64,000 bases of DNA, from the NCBI GenBank assembly GCA_947494095.1, contig CANLTI010000010.1, positions 1 through 64,000 of the forward strand, read 5' to 3'. Positions 18,318 through 28,159 of this stretch are shown here, piece after piece. The DNA is from an uncultured Pseudomonadales bacterium. Lineage in GTDB: Bacteria; Pseudomonadota; Gammaproteobacteria; Pseudomonadales; Cellvibrionaceae. Both the position numbers and the translations under genes were made by a program. The number at the start of each line of letters is the position of its first letter. Position 1 is the first letter of the stretch. The notes under the pieces are model-generated. The model searched no databases. It saw only the letters and a program-made list of their open reading frames with translations, and was not told the DNA's origin.

Positions 18318-20297
18318 CTAATGCGTTACGGAACGAGGCTGCACCACCCATAGCGAAACACAACTACCGCACCCCAGTCGAGAGCGAATAGTCAATGAAT
18401 AGCCGGCCTGCTCGGCCAATGACTTGACAATAAACAACCCCAAGCCAAAGCCTTGCTCGGCCAACGTATTCGCTTGCGAAAACGGCTGCTTAAATTGCTC
18501 GATTTTTTCTGGCGACATGCCAATACCGGTATCCCATACCTGTAACAATACACCGCCCTCACTGCGCCTTATGCTGAGTAATACACCACCTTTTTGAGTG
18601 TAACGCCCAGCATTAACCAATAAGTTATCCAATATACGCTGCACAATGACCGGCATTGCATCAAAATGCTTAACCGTACTTTTAAAGCGCAACGCCAGCT
18701 GCTTCTCACTAAATGCCGATGCATGGCGCGCCTCTAAGCTCGCAAAAAATGGGTGTGTATAGATGGTTTGCCAAGATTGCTCGTAACTGACTTTGCCGCT
18801 GTTTGTCATACTTTGCAGCAGCTCTTGCGTATAATTAAGGGTACTAACAATATGCTGTTTGGCTTCTGTGCTTTTACCGCCATCCACCAACGCTAAGGCA
18901 AAGCGAATAGCGGCAAGGGGCTGATTCAAATCATGTGTCGCGCAAGCTAAACTCAGTGCACTATGCTGCTGTTCAATCAATATTTTTGCCTTGGCGTGTT
19001 CAGCCTGTGCCAACGCCTGCGCATCACTTAAGCGCTGTTTAAGCTGCTCTTTTAGCGTTTTGCGCAATTCACTCGCTTGGCGCAACAAAGCAGTCGAAAA
19101 CAAAGCCAAATCAACGATCTGCCCAACACTTAAAAAACTAAACAAATAATAGCTATAACCCAAATGCAAGCCCAAACATTCCAGCGCCAGTAAATAACTT
19201 AATGTGCTATGCAACACTGTACCCGCAAAAAACAAATTAGCCGACGTTAGAGCCTGCCTTTTAGCCCACCAAGCAATAAGCACAGGTACAGGCAAACCCA
19301 CTAGCGCAGCCACCGCTAACAACCAAAAAGCATCAACAAACACATTGACTATAGCGAGCATAAACGCCAAGGCCGAAAACGCCATCGCCAAACGATAAAG
19401 CGATGCGTTTAAAGACTTTATATTGAATAGCGTTGCACTGAATAAAAAATAAAAGCCATACGTAATGCCTATAATAAAGGGCATAAAACGCTGATTAAAA
19501 ACACCATGATTTGGCCAGAGATAGGCAAAGTTATAGCCAAAAATATGCCCAACCAAAAAAATTAAACAAGCAATATAGCAACAATAAAAAGCCAATGGGC
19601 GTGAAGGCGTCGCCAAGGATTGGGCAAAAAACAAAACAAAGAATATAAATAATGCGCCAAAGACAAAACCGCGCGCTAGCGTAAACGCCGACATTTTTCT
19701 TTGTAGGGTGTCACTATCTAAAAGACGTAACGTCAGAGGGTAATTAGCCATACTCCGATGTTCAAGTAACAATACCCTTTGTGTTGCTGGCGGTATTTCT
19801 AGCGGAATAAACAGCAACGGATAATTAACTGGCCGCTCATCAAATCGTTGTTTTGCCGCTAAAGAAAATATCTCTTCAAGGCTTTCGTCCACCCAATAAG
19901 CCTGTAAAAAAGGCGTGCTTGGCAAGCCGGTTGCCAAAAACATCGTCATAGGCTGCGATGTGGGGTTAGATATTTTAAAAATATACCAATGCTTTTTTGC
20001 AAAAAAAACAACTTGCCGCTGCGTAAGCGACTTAAACTGGCCGCTGAATAACGCTTGAGCGGGAGACACGCCTGATTCATCTGACCAATAAAAAACTGGC
20101 TGAATCACCGAAGAATCTGTTGTTACACTAACCACCGGAAGTTTTTCTCGCAAAGCCTGCAATAATGACCTCTCAAGAGTAGTGCCATTGAGAGCAATAG
20201 TATTGCGACTCTCATCTTGGTAATCACTCGGTAAATCAGCCAATGACGAGGCGCAGCAAGTCACTGCCCACAAAAAAAATATACAGCGCCTTAACAT
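18318..20297 (-). CDS. Sensor histidine kinase with 7TM-DISM sensor
   Basis: 659 residues. Signal peptide (ending near SSLAD), a periplasmic 7TMR-DISMED2-like domain (about 35-175), seven predicted membrane helices (about 190-400), a short coiled coil, then the kinase core. The H-box is ATHDLNQPLAAIRFAL (His about 455). The N-box is ILDNLLVNAGRYT, and the ATP lid has DTGIGMS and GFGLGLFIVKSLAEQ. It is divergent from, and 86 bp from, a LuxR-type response regulator, its probable partner. The ligand is unknown; related sensors often respond to carbohydrates or small organics. Confidence 0.9.
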   Translation of the reverse strand: MLRRCIFFLWAVTCCASSLADLPSDYQDESRNTIALNGTTLERSLLQALREKLPVVSVTTDSSVIQPVFYWSDESGVSPAQALFSGQFKSLTQRQVVFFAKKHWYIFKISNPTSQPMTMFLATGLPSTPFLQAYWVDESLEEIFSLAAKQRFDERPVNYPLLFIPLEIPPATQRVLLLEHRSMANYPLTLRLLDSDTLQRKMSAFTLARGFVFGALFIFFVLFFAQSLATPSRPLAFYCCYIACLIFLVGHIFGYNFAYLWPNHGVFNQRFMPFIIGITYGFYFLFSATLFNIKSLNASLYRLAMAFSALAFMLAIVNVFVDAFWLLAVAALVGLPVPVLIAWWAKRQALTSANLFFAGTVLHSTLSYLLALECLGLHLGYSYYLFSFLSVGQIVDLALFSTALLRQASELRKTLKEQLKQRLSDAQALAQAEHAKAKILIEQQHSALSLACATHDLNQPLAAIRFALALVDGGKSTEAKQHIVSTLNYTQELLQSMTNSGKVSYEQSWQTIYTHPFFASLEARHASAFSEKQLALRFKSTVKHFDAMPVIVQRILDNLLVNAGRYTQKGGVLLSIRRSEGGVLLQVWDTGIGMSPEKIEQFKQPFSQANTLAEQGFGLGLFIVKSLAEQAGYSLTIRSRLGCGSCVSLWVVQPRSVTH

Positions 20298-20383
20298 AGT
20301 GTCATTGTCCGTATGGCTATAATTATTACATTACTCATGGAATCAGGTATTGTGTGTTATTACTCTTTATACGGGCCAAGCCT

Positions 20384-21088
20384 ATGATATCGCCGCAAAA
20401 AATTCTCAGTAGCAGTAACCAAGCCGGCAGCGATACCACCATTAATCATATATCTGCACTCCCTCGCTACCGTGTCGTTCTGATTGATGATCATGCGCTG
20501 TTTAGAAGTTCTTTGGCAATGCTATTAGAACACGCTTTTGGCTTTGACATTGTCGCCACTTACAGTCATCTCGCTCAGGCTCAAAAAGAGTGTAGTGACT
20601 ACAAGCCCGATATTGTCATCATGGATTACCACATGCCAGATGGCGACGCCCTCACAACCGGTTTAGCGATTAAAAAACAGAATCCGCAGTGCCTACTGAT
20701 TTATTTAACGGGTACTCAATCAAGTGTGGTACTGCAGCAATTGGTCGCTAGCACAGCAGACGGCGTACTCCATAAAGAAATCAGCCCAGAAGAGCTACGC
20801 ACCGTCTTTGAAAAGTTGTATAGCGATGGCCAACCTGTTGTCTCAAGCCACATACAACAAAAATTACCCACACAAATACAGCACTTTACAAGCCGCGAGT
20901 TCCAAATTTTTAAACTATTAGCACAAGGGCAAAGCACCAAACAAGCCGCTGATCAATTATGTATCTCTACGCGAACAGCTGAAAAACACCGCGAAAACTT
21001 ATTCAAAAAAGCGGGCGTAAAAAATCTAGCCCAATTGATAGAGCTAGGCTATAAGTGGGAAGTTTTCGACTTGCGGGCAGGCAGTTAA
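20384..21088 (+). CDS. NarL/LuxR-family response regulator
   Basis: 234 residues from the ATG at 20384; a GTG ten codons earlier is possible. The receiver begins RVVLIDDHALFRSSL, with the phosphoacceptor Asp in VIMDYHMPDGD and Lys in VLHKEISPEEL. The C-terminal LuxR helix-turn-helix reads FTSREFQIFKLLAQGQSTKQ and continues into CISTRTAEKHRENLFKKAG. A typical two-domain DNA-binding regulator, presumably phosphorylated by the divergent 7TM-DISM kinase. Confidence 0.9.
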   Translation: MISPQKILSSSNQAGSDTTINHISALPRYRVVLIDDHALFRSSLAMLLEHAFGFDIVATYSHLAQAQKECSDYKPDIVIMDYHMPDGDALTTGLAIKKQNPQCLLIYLTGTQSSVVLQQLVASTADGVLHKEISPEELRTVFEKLYSDGQPVVSSHIQQKLPTQIQHFTSREFQIFKLLAQGQSTKQAADQLCISTRTAEKHRENLFKKAGVKNLAQLIELGYKWEVFDLRAGS

Positions 21089-21104
21089 GCCCCGCCACAA
21101 ACAA

Positions 21105-21129
21105 AAAACCCAGCCATTGGCTGGGTTTT
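21105..21129. terminator. Bidirectional terminator
   Basis: AAAACCCAGCC, ATT, GGCTGGGTTTT: an 11-bp stem with A and T tracts, between the convergent response-regulator and TPR genes. Confidence 0.85.
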
Positions 21130-21154
21130 ACACATCAATTACAGCCTTCAAACA

Positions 21155-22567
21155 CTAGGCAGACTCAGGCAATACATTTAAAGCCTCTGCTTTTTTGTTT
21201 GCCTCTTCATCGGCTTTCTTTAACGCATCTGTACGTGCTTTTTCAGATTCAACATAGCGCAGTAAATCTTTTGCATACTTACCGTAGCGCTCATCTTTAA
21301 CCGCTTTTTTCAAGCTAGCCACAGCAGAGCCGTAACGCTTTAATTGCATTTCGGCATTACCACGATAAAAGTAAGGTTCACCAGGGTTTTTAAGGCCGCC
21401 TTTTTTAACCGCTTTATTTGCCGCTTCTATTGATTTTGGGTATTCTTCAGCATCTAGATAAATCGCTGATAATTGCGCAAACAACCGACCATCTTTAGAT
21501 TTACCTGCAGCCTCTTCCATCACAGGAATAGACTTATCAATTTCTTGCGCTTGACGAAGCGCAGCACCTAAGTACTCTAAGTTTTTCTGGCTTCTCTTGA
21601 GTGTGCCTGCCTTAAAATGCTTTTCTAATACTTTTGCTGCCAAGTAAGGCGTCTCTGCCGATTGATAGAGTGACGCTAAGTTACGCACTTCAGACTCTTT
21701 ACTGATTGCACCCATAACATTCAAAGCATCTAATAAACCGCGCTGCTTTGATTCATTACCGGTCATACCGTAAAGACCCGCCAATTGAGCGATGTTTTTT
21801 GCTTTTGGGTAGGCAATAACGATTTTTTCAGCCACTTTGGTGCTTGATTTAAAATCTTCTTTATCAACATACAAAGCCATTTGTAGGCGATACCAACCTT
21901 CTTTTGGCGTTTGACCTTGCGCTTCAACATTCGAAACCGCTTTAGATGCAAATTTTAATGCCGAAACCCTGTCGTCCATTTGGTAATAAACCTGGGCGAG
22001 CATATAGTCATAATCTTTTGGGATAACACGCGGGCATGTTTTTTCCCATTTTTTAAAGGTCGCCATTGCACCTTTGTAATCTTCTAGCGAAGCTTTTAAT
22101 TGAGCAACGGTATAAAGGCTTTGCTGCTCTTGCGCTATAGGAATATTAGGTGATAACGCTACGAGTTTCTCATAGTAGTTAATAGCACCTTTAGTATTTT
22201 CTAACGAGTAATTAGTGAATGCCGCACGGTTATACAGCTGAGATTGCTCATAAGGGTTACAATCATCACAACGGTTAACAATTTTTTGTAACCGCGCCCA
22301 GCCTTCTTTGTAATTAGGCTCGGGGGTAATACCAGTCTTAGGGTCTTCGATTGGGCTGATCATTTCATCAACCGGAGCCAATTTTTTAAAGAGCTTTTGG
22401 CTTAATGCGGGTAAGCGACGCGGCTTGGCTGGCTCGCCACATCCGGGAAAAGACGCAGCATAGCCTGTTGCAGGCACAGCAACCAAAGAGCCCAACAACA
22501 ACGCTGACGATAATGAGCCAAAAATAAAAGGCCGAGCTAAGGTTTTTTTTAAGAACATATGAATCAT
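21155..22567 (-). CDS. TPR-repeat protein of the TonB cluster
   Basis: 470 residues with an N-terminal signal sequence ending near GYAAS. The mature protein is a chain of tetratricopeptide-like helices: YNRAAFTNYSLENTKGAINYYEK, YTVAQLKASLEDYKGAM, YFYRGNAEMQLKRYGSAVASLKKA and others. The C-terminus is a charged coiled coil. Such TPR proteins close TtpC-type TonB operons in vibrios, Shewanella and relatives and probably steady the complex in the periplasm. AAAGGAT overlaps the end of tonB, 2 bp away, so translation is coupled. Confidence 0.8.
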   Translation of the reverse strand: MIHMFLKKTLARPFIFGSLSSALLLGSLVAVPATGYAASFPGCGEPAKPRRLPALSQKLFKKLAPVDEMISPIEDPKTGITPEPNYKEGWARLQKIVNRCDDCNPYEQSQLYNRAAFTNYSLENTKGAINYYEKLVALSPNIPIAQEQQSLYTVAQLKASLEDYKGAMATFKKWEKTCPRVIPKDYDYMLAQVYYQMDDRVSALKFASKAVSNVEAQGQTPKEGWYRLQMALYVDKEDFKSSTKVAEKIVIAYPKAKNIAQLAGLYGMTGNESKQRGLLDALNVMGAISKESEVRNLASLYQSAETPYLAAKVLEKHFKAGTLKRSQKNLEYLGAALRQAQEIDKSIPVMEEAAGKSKDGRLFAQLSAIYLDAEEYPKSIEAANKAVKKGGLKNPGEPYFYRGNAEMQLKRYGSAVASLKKAVKDERYGKYAKDLLRYVESEKARTDALKKADEEANKKAEALNVLPESA

Positions 22568-22569
22568 CT

Positions 22570-23178
22570 TTATTTATCCTTTGCCAGCTGGAATATAAAT
22601 TTATTCAGTACGCCAGGTACTCTCACAGCCACATCATCAACGACTCTGGGCTTATACTTAAATTTACTGGCAGCCTTAATAGACGAGCGGCCAAATACAG
22701 ACTGAGGACAATCATGAACAACGATGTCTTCTGTAGTGCCAATTTCGGTCACTGTAAATTTAACGGTACAGTAGCCTTCAGTACCGCGACTTGCTGCACG
22801 CGATGGGTACTGTGCGGCAATTTTAGTAATGGGGATCATCTCACCATCACCGCCAAATCCACCAGGACCTGTAATCGTTGGCTTACCAATTTTAGGGCCA
22901 ACAATGCTAATACCTTCATTGGTTAAATCAGGTGCAATTTGATCAAAGTCAGGCATTTCCGGTGGCGGCTCATCCACTTCATCTGGACGGTTAGGCTTAC
23001 TGGTATCGTACTCCGTTGTAATCTCACGCTCAGGCATGACAATATCAGGGATCTTATACTTTTTAACCTCGCCTGGTGGCTTGATATTCGTCTGAATCAA
23101 AATGTGCATCAATAGGACCAGCGCGGCGGTAACCACTGCACCCAATGCACCTGAAAATATGAATCTCACCATACTCAT
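22570..23178 (-). CDS. tonB: TonB energy-transducing protein
   Basis: 202 residues. One N-terminal transmembrane helix (about 8-28), a proline-rich periplasmic spacer (KPNRPDEVDEPPPEMPD), and the C-terminal TonB domain from about 115 with YPSRAASRGTEGYCTVKFTV. It transmits the proton-motive force from the ExbB/ExbD motor to outer-membrane TonB-dependent receptors. The short spacer is typical of TonB2/TonB3-class proteins. It lies 11 bp after exbD. Confidence 0.9.
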   Translation of the reverse strand: MSMVRFIFSGALGAVVTAALVLLMHILIQTNIKPPGEVKKYKIPDIVMPEREITTEYDTSKPNRPDEVDEPPPEMPDFDQIAPDLTNEGISIVGPKIGKPTITGPGGFGGDGEMIPITKIAAQYPSRAASRGTEGYCTVKFTVTEIGTTEDIVVHDCPQSVFGRSSIKAASKFKYKPRVVDDVAVRVPGVLNKFIFQLAKDK

Positions 23179-23189
23179 GGGCTTTGTCC

Positions 23190-23591
23190 TTATTGCTTAT
23201 TAGTTGCGATAGAAATGTCAGCCACGCCCACTTCGCGCGCTTTTTGCGCCACGATATTAAGCATCTTAATAGTAGATTTACTATCGGCTTGAATCACAAC
23301 AGGGCTTTTGGGGTTTTCAGCGATCAATAGTTCAATCTGATCTTTCACCAAAGACTCGTCAATTTCATTTTTGTCGATCCATATTTTATCGTCGTTATCC
23401 ACAGCGATAAGGATCTTGGAGTTTTTATAGTCTGATGTTGTTGCGTCAGGGCGTTCAACCTCAACACCAGGCTCTTTAATAAAGGTCGCCGTCACGATGA
23501 AGAAGATCAACATGATAAAAACCACGTCAAGCATTGGCGTTAAATCAATGGCGCCTGCGTCATCATCGGTAGCGGAATTTTGTCTGCTCAT
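23190..23591 (-). CDS. exbD: ExbD-type biopolymer transport protein
   Basis: 133 residues. A single transmembrane helix (about 19-40) holds the conserved proton-carrying Asp in DLTPMLDVVFIMLIFFIV. A periplasmic domain follows. Partner of the ExbB protein encoded 97 bp upstream. No ribosome-independent gene is seen in that 97-bp gap. Confidence 0.92.
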   Translation of the reverse strand: MSRQNSATDDDAGAIDLTPMLDVVFIMLIFFIVTATFIKEPGVEVERPDATTSDYKNSKILIAVDNDDKIWIDKNEIDESLVKDQIELLIAENPKSPVVIQADSKSTIKMLNIVAQKAREVGVADISIATNKQ

Positions 23592-23688
23592 GGCTACTCT
23601 CTTTTATATCGGCTTGTAAACAGGTAAATAAAATCCTGTTTACAAGCTCTGCTCAATGGCTCGAATAACTAAAACAACAATGGCTGTC

Positions 23689-24216
23689 TTAGTGATCCAT
23701 TGTCATGTGATCTTCAAGCAGCTGGCTTTCGCGGTTGGCAATTTGGTTCACAATTGTGCTACCAAATACACCAGAAATCGCCGCTACCATGCCAGCCATA
23801 GTAGGAATAGTTGCTTGTTTTACCCCGCCAGCCATGGATTTCGCATCCGCGCCGCCAGAGGTTGCAAGAACGTTAAATACTTCGATCATACCTACAACCG
23901 TACCTAACAAACCAAACAAAGGACATAAAGCCACCAAGGTGCCAATTACATCTAAATTGAGTCGAATTTGTTCAGTCACACGCGAAATCATCGCGGTACG
24001 GATCTGGTGCGCGTTCCAAGATTTACGCTCGGCACGCGCATCCCAGTGCGCAATGGTACCGTCTACAGTTTTACGCAGTGTTGCTTTGTAAAACCATAAA
24101 CGTTCAAAGATCAACGTCCACATGACACAAGTAACTGCTGCAATTACCATCAAGATGGGTCCGCCTGAATCAACAAACGTCTCGACGGTAGATAATGCTG
24201 CTAGTACATCATTCAT
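23689..24216 (-). CDS. exbB: ExbB/TolQ-type proton channel protein
   Basis: 175 residues. Three membrane helices, at about 15-37, 95-120 and 128-155. The conserved segment LVALCPLFGLLGTVVGMIEVF and the following GGVKQATIPTMAGMVAAISG are the MotA/TolQ/ExbB signature. It forms the channel with ExbD and powers TonB. Fifteen base pairs separate it from the larger TtpC-like ExbB homologue upstream. Confidence 0.92.
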   Translation of the reverse strand: MNDVLAALSTVETFVDSGGPILMVIAAVTCVMWTLIFERLWFYKATLRKTVDGTIAHWDARAERKSWNAHQIRTAMISRVTEQIRLNLDVIGTLVALCPLFGLLGTVVGMIEVFNVLATSGGADAKSMAGGVKQATIPTMAGMVAAISGVFGSTIVNQIANRESQLLEDHMTMDH

Positions 24217-24231
24217 TGTGGAGTCCTCAAA

Positions 24232-25602
24232 TTAGCGCTCAGATTTTTCGGCGATTAGGCCGGCACTTTGCTCTTCGAGGGTATGAATAATACTCTTCGC
24301 TTTACCACTCAAGATGGTGTGGAAGAATACCGTTGGAATAGCCACAACCAAGCCTAATACAGTCGTTACCAACGCGCCCGAGATACCACCGACCATAAGC
24401 TTAGGATCGCCAGCACCAAAGTCGGTAATTGCCTGGAAGGTTTGAATCATACCAACAACCGTACCTAAAAGACCCATTAAAGGCGCAACCATGGACACAA
24501 TCTTAACCATGTTTAAGCCACTTTCAATACTTGGGCGCTCTTTGAGTACTGCCTCTTCAAGCTTAAGCTCAAGCGACTCGGTATCACAGTTAGGATTATC
24601 TTCTGCGATTTTAAGTACGCGACCTAACGGGTTATTTGTTTTAGCACTGCTAGCTTTAAGCTGGCTACGTACTTTAGCGCCTGTTAGCGTTAATGAGATC
24701 AGCTTCCAAATACTTAATAAGAAACCCACGCCACCCAAGCCAAATAGGATGATTTTACCGACTAAACCACCTTGCTCAATACGCTCTTTCAAGTCTGGGC
24801 GGTCAATCATGATTTGCATGATTTGGCCACCTAATGGCAATGTGGGGTCAACAGAAGCTGCCACTAAACCACCGGTTGCATTTTGCACAGCAAAGGCATC
24901 AGCTAATTCGCTAGGTTGGCGTGGTGGTACGGTGATAGCGCCTTTTTCGAAGAATAAATATTCTCCGTTAGAAAGCACACCGTAGTTACCTACACGTACA
25001 ACTTCACGCTGACTGACAACACCCGCTGCATCAGCAACGCTAGTGGTAAATTTAACCACTTTGCTAGCTTGTACAGTTTCGAATTGAATTTGATAGAACA
25101 AGTTTTCGATTTCAGCAACCGTAGGTAGCTTAGTTTCGCTGTTCATTTTCTCGATCAAATCAATGGCAAACTTATCGCGACCAGGATATTGAACACTGAC
25201 CAAAGAATTACCTAAACCTGAACGGTAATCATCAGCCGCTGAGCTCAAGTGACCGAAGAGTTCTTTGAGGGCACCTAGGCTATTATCTAATTGCTCACGC
25301 TTCGCCTTAATTTCCAAGTCTTGCTCGGCATATTTAGCTTCTAAATCAGTTGAGCGTTTTTCTTCTGCTGCGCGTGTTGCATTGGCTTGCGCTAACAAAT
25401 TGGAGCGATTGTTCTTTTGTGATAAAAAGTCAGACTCACGTTTTTTGTGTTCGCGGCTTTCAGCCACTTTGCTGTTTTTCATCATTTGCAAAAGCTGATC
25501 AAGCGAGGTCGCTTTGTCGTCTTGCGCAAAAGTGGTGGCAGTCATTGCACACAAAGCACCACCGGCCACTACAGCCATTATGTGTTTGTAAAGTGATTTC
25601 AT
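24232..25602 (-). CDS. TtpC-like ExbB homologue with periplasmic extension
   Basis: 456 residues. Signal peptide (ending TTFAQ), a long charged coiled-coil periplasmic part (about 30-130), then a membrane helix near 285-305. The ExbB/TolQ domain is at the C-terminus (SMVAPLMGLLGTVVGMIQTF and GGISGALVTTVLGLVVAIP). This architecture is that of TtpC, the fourth component required by vibrio-type TonB2/TonB3 systems. Its ATG overlaps the stop of the preceding DUF3450 gene by 4 bp. Confidence 0.88.
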   Translation of the reverse strand: MKSLYKHIMAVVAGGALCAMTATTFAQDDKATSLDQLLQMMKNSKVAESREHKKRESDFLSQKNNRSNLLAQANATRAAEEKRSTDLEAKYAEQDLEIKAKREQLDNSLGALKELFGHLSSAADDYRSGLGNSLVSVQYPGRDKFAIDLIEKMNSETKLPTVAEIENLFYQIQFETVQASKVVKFTTSVADAAGVVSQREVVRVGNYGVLSNGEYLFFEKGAITVPPRQPSELADAFAVQNATGGLVAASVDPTLPLGGQIMQIMIDRPDLKERIEQGGLVGKIILFGLGGVGFLLSIWKLISLTLTGAKVRSQLKASSAKTNNPLGRVLKIAEDNPNCDTESLELKLEEAVLKERPSIESGLNMVKIVSMVAPLMGLLGTVVGMIQTFQAITDFGAGDPKLMVGGISGALVTTVLGLVVAIPTVFFHTILSGKAKSIIHTLEEQSAGLIAEKSER

Positions 25603-26384
25603 TGTGCGGCCTCCGGTGCAGAAACAGGCAGGGCAAGGATACCGTTAGACGCTTTTTTCTGCGCCATACGAACACCGTTATGAACAGTTGCAGCATATTC
25701 GTCTGCAGGCAGTACAACCCACTTATTTAAGCTGCGATCCCAAGCGCCAGTCACAGACATATCAGCAGTTTGGAACATTAAAGAAACGCGACCAATGGCT
25801 AAAATGCTAACGTCAATATCTTGACCATCAACATTAATGCTATCGGTGTAGGTATCGACTTTACGCGCGTATTCAGCTTCGATATTGTACAGCTCAATCA
25901 CTTGACGGAATTTCTCCGCAACAGTGACCTTTGCGCTATCGAGATTGGCACGTTGGTTAGCAATACGCTCTAAACGCAATTCTTTTTTGTACGGTGCATC
26001 AAGCTCAACAAATTGCTCCATAGCATCAAGCATACGGATAATCAGTGGTGGTACTTCGCGCTGAATAACGGTGACGTTAGAAATAGCATCATCCAACTCA
26101 GTCAAAGCAGCACGCTGCGCACTTAGTTGTTTTTCCATTTGCTTGTTATAAACACGTAAACCATCAATTTGCTTATTTACAGTTTTAAATTGTGAAATAA
26201 GGTCTGCGGTTTGATCTTGTAGTTTGTTGATACGCACTTGAGATGCACGAGCAGCATCTACTTTAGTTTGTCCAACAGACAAAATACCATTCAGGTTTTG
26301 ATCGGCCTGGGCGGCGCCAGCCAGAAGCGCTCCGGCTGAAATTACTGTGGACAGAGCCACAGCTTTCATTCGCTGCTTTTTCAT
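25599..26384 (-). CDS. DUF3450 family periplasmic protein
   Basis: 261 residues from the ATG at 26384, preceded by GGGGGGA and giving a clean signal peptide ending in AQA; an in-frame ATG 21 bp upstream lacks this. A long N-terminal coiled coil (about 35-110) is followed by PPLIIRMLDAMEQFVELDAPY, the DUF3450 core. It is the first gene of the TonB operon. The family is a regular companion of TtpC-type TonB systems; exact role unknown. Confidence 0.85.
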   Translation of the reverse strand: MKKQRMKAVALSTVISAGALLAGAAQADQNLNGILSVGQTKVDAARASQVRINKLQDQTADLISQFKTVNKQIDGLRVYNKQMEKQLSAQRAALTELDDAISNVTVIQREVPPLIIRMLDAMEQFVELDAPYKKELRLERIANQRANLDSAKVTVAEKFRQVIELYNIEAEYARKVDTYTDSINVDGQDIDVSILAIGRVSLMFQTADMSVTGAWDRSLNKWVVLPADEYAATVHNGVRMAQKKASNGILALPVSAPEAAQ

Positions 26385-26583
26385 ATTCCCCCCAATCGGG
26401 CGCATGCATGATTTGAATTTTGGTGCAACAGGGTTAGCCTGCTAGCTCAATAAAGCTAAAACAGGCGCAATTACACTGAGCTGAAAATCGTGTAGCCGAT
26501 TTGGCAACAACTAATCGTTTGGCATTTTAAAAGGAGCGCTGACCTTTATTCAATGTGTTTATGGCTTGTGATAAAAGTGTAAC

Positions 26584-26602
26584 AATAATGATAACCTTTA
26601 GT
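26584..26602 (-). promoter_or_regulatory. Candidate Fur box of the TonB operon
   Basis: AATAATGATAACCTTTAGT matches the 19-bp Fur consensus at 14 positions by eye. It lies about 200 bp upstream of the DUF3450 start in the 303-bp gap between that gene and folA. Position fits iron control of the operon. Confidence 0.45.
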
Positions 26603-26687
26603 AACACTTTTGAGCATATTGGTAACACCGGCGCAATTGAAATAGTATTGTCGCGTTGATCCTCACGCTACCGCATCGGCTAATTGT

Positions 26688-27227
26688 TTATTTTTTGTCC
26701 CAAGTCTCAAAGCTATAAGCGTATGGATTACGGCTATCGGCGGCATATTTATGCGTAGATTTCAATTGCCACTGCGTCTCATCATACTTAGGAAAGAAGG
26801 CATCGCCGTCCACATCGGCATGCACACGCGTTAAATACATGCGACTCAGCGCCAGCGCATTCTGCGCTAACGGCTCATTAAGCACCTCGGTATAAACTTG
26901 CGCCCCCCCCATTATTACAATTTCTTCGGCAGCCATAATATCGGCGGCAACCAACCCTAACGCCACTGCATCAGCCAAATTGGCAGCCACTTCCACACCT
27001 GGCGCTTGCCACTGAGCGTTGCGTGCAATCACAATATTGGTTCGATTAGGCAGTGGACGCCCGATAGAATCATAAGTTTTACGGCCCATAATCACAGGCT
27101 TACCCGTGGTGGTTTTTTTGAAGTGCTTTAAGTCTTCGGGCAAGTGCCACGGCAAAGTGTTATTGACCCCAATGCAGCGATTTTGAGCCATTGCTACCAT
27201 TAAGGCCAAACGTGGAGCTTTATTCAT
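26688..27227 (-). CDS. folA: Dihydrofolate reductase
   Basis: 179 residues. The Met20-loop region NRCIGVNNTLPWHLPEDLKHF contains the catalytic acid (Glu/Asp position in LPEDL). PVIMGRKTYDSIGRPLPNRTNIVI binds NADPH and IMGGAQVY is the conserved glycine pair. It regenerates tetrahydrofolate after thymidylate synthesis, and thyA is the gene immediately upstream in the same direction (20 bp), the usual pairing. Confidence 0.95.
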   Translation of the reverse strand: MNKAPRLALMVAMAQNRCIGVNNTLPWHLPEDLKHFKKTTTGKPVIMGRKTYDSIGRPLPNRTNIVIARNAQWQAPGVEVAANLADAVALGLVAADIMAAEEIVIMGGAQVYTEVLNEPLAQNALALSRMYLTRVHADVDGDAFFPKYDETQWQLKSTHKYAADSRNPYAYSFETWDKK

Positions 27228-27247
27228 TATGTATACCTACTTAACCA

Positions 27248-28081
27248 TTAAACGGCAATGGGCGCCTTGATTGCAGGGTGACACTCGTAACCGCGCAATT
27301 CAAAATCATCAAAGGTGAAGTCAAAAATATTGCTCACAGTGGGGTTAATATGCATGGTCGGCGAAGCAAAAGGCTCTCGCGCTAGCTGTAAGTCAACTTG
27401 CTCCAAATGGTTAAGGTACAAATGCGCATCGCCTAAGGTGTGCACAAATTCACCCAGCTCCAGCCCCGTCACCTGCGCCACCATCATGGTCAACAGCGCA
27501 TAAGAGGCAATATTAAACGGTACGCCGAGCAGAATATCAGCACTGCGCTGGTACAACTGACACGACAATTTGCCCTCTAAAACGTAAAACTGGAACAGTG
27601 TATGGCACGGCGGTAGCGCCATTTTGCCTTCGGCCGCATTTTGGCTAGGCTGCTGCCCCTCTTCGGGCAAATACGTTGGGTTCCAAGCCGAGACAATTAA
27701 ACGACGCGAATCAGGCTTGGTTTTAATTTGCTCAATGACGTCGCTAATTTGATCAATCGTGCCGCCATCGACTTTGGGCCAGCTACGCCATTGCGCGCCA
27801 TACACAGGGCCCAAATCACCGTTTTCATCGGCCCAATCATCCCAAATACGCACACCGTTTTGCTTAAGGTAGGCAATATTGGTATCGCCTTGCAAAAACC
27901 ACAACAACTCATGAATAATCGACTTAAGATGGCATTTTTTAGTGGTGACTAACGGGAACCCTTTGGCCAAATCAAAACGCATTTGATAACCAAAGACGCT
28001 TTTAGTCCCCGTCCCTGTGCGATCTGATTTTGTCACACCACTATCGCGCACATGGCGCATTAAATCTAAATACTGCTTCAT
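27248..28081 (-). CDS. thyA: Thymidylate synthase
   Basis: 277 residues from the ATG at 28081, with AAAGG 6 nt upstream; a start 39 bp earlier would add residues not found in the family. Folate and dUMP sites are intact: [20 protein letters not shown], the nucleophile Cys in [13 protein letters not shown], and [17 protein letters not shown]. It converts dUMP to dTMP using methylene-tetrahydrofolate. It sits between lgt (79 bp upstream) and folA (20 bp downstream). Confidence 0.96.
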   Translation of the reverse strand: MKQYLDLMRHVRDSGVTKSDRTGTGTKSVFGYQMRFDLAKGFPLVTTKKCHLKSIIHELLWFLQGDTNIAYLKQNGVRIWDDWADENGDLGPVYGAQWRSWPKVDGGTIDQISDVIEQIKTKPDSRRLIVSAWNPTYLPEEGQQPSQNAAEGKMALPPCHTLFQFYVLEGKLSCQLYQRSADILLGVPFNIASYALLTMMVAQVTGLELGEFVHTLGDAHLYLNHLEQVDLQLAREPFASPTMHINPTVSNIFDFTFDDFELRGYECHPAIKAPIAV

Positions 28082-28159
28082 AACAAAACCTTTACCGCCC
28101 TTCTTTAACAATGTGCCCAAACAGCCGCCTGATGCAATACCAGAGCGGCATAAACGCGC

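Noticed and set aside
24491..24985. 164-residue rightward ORF opposite the TtpC-like gene
   Set aside because: Shadow of a well-supported gene on the other strand; low-complexity Ser/Leu sequence.
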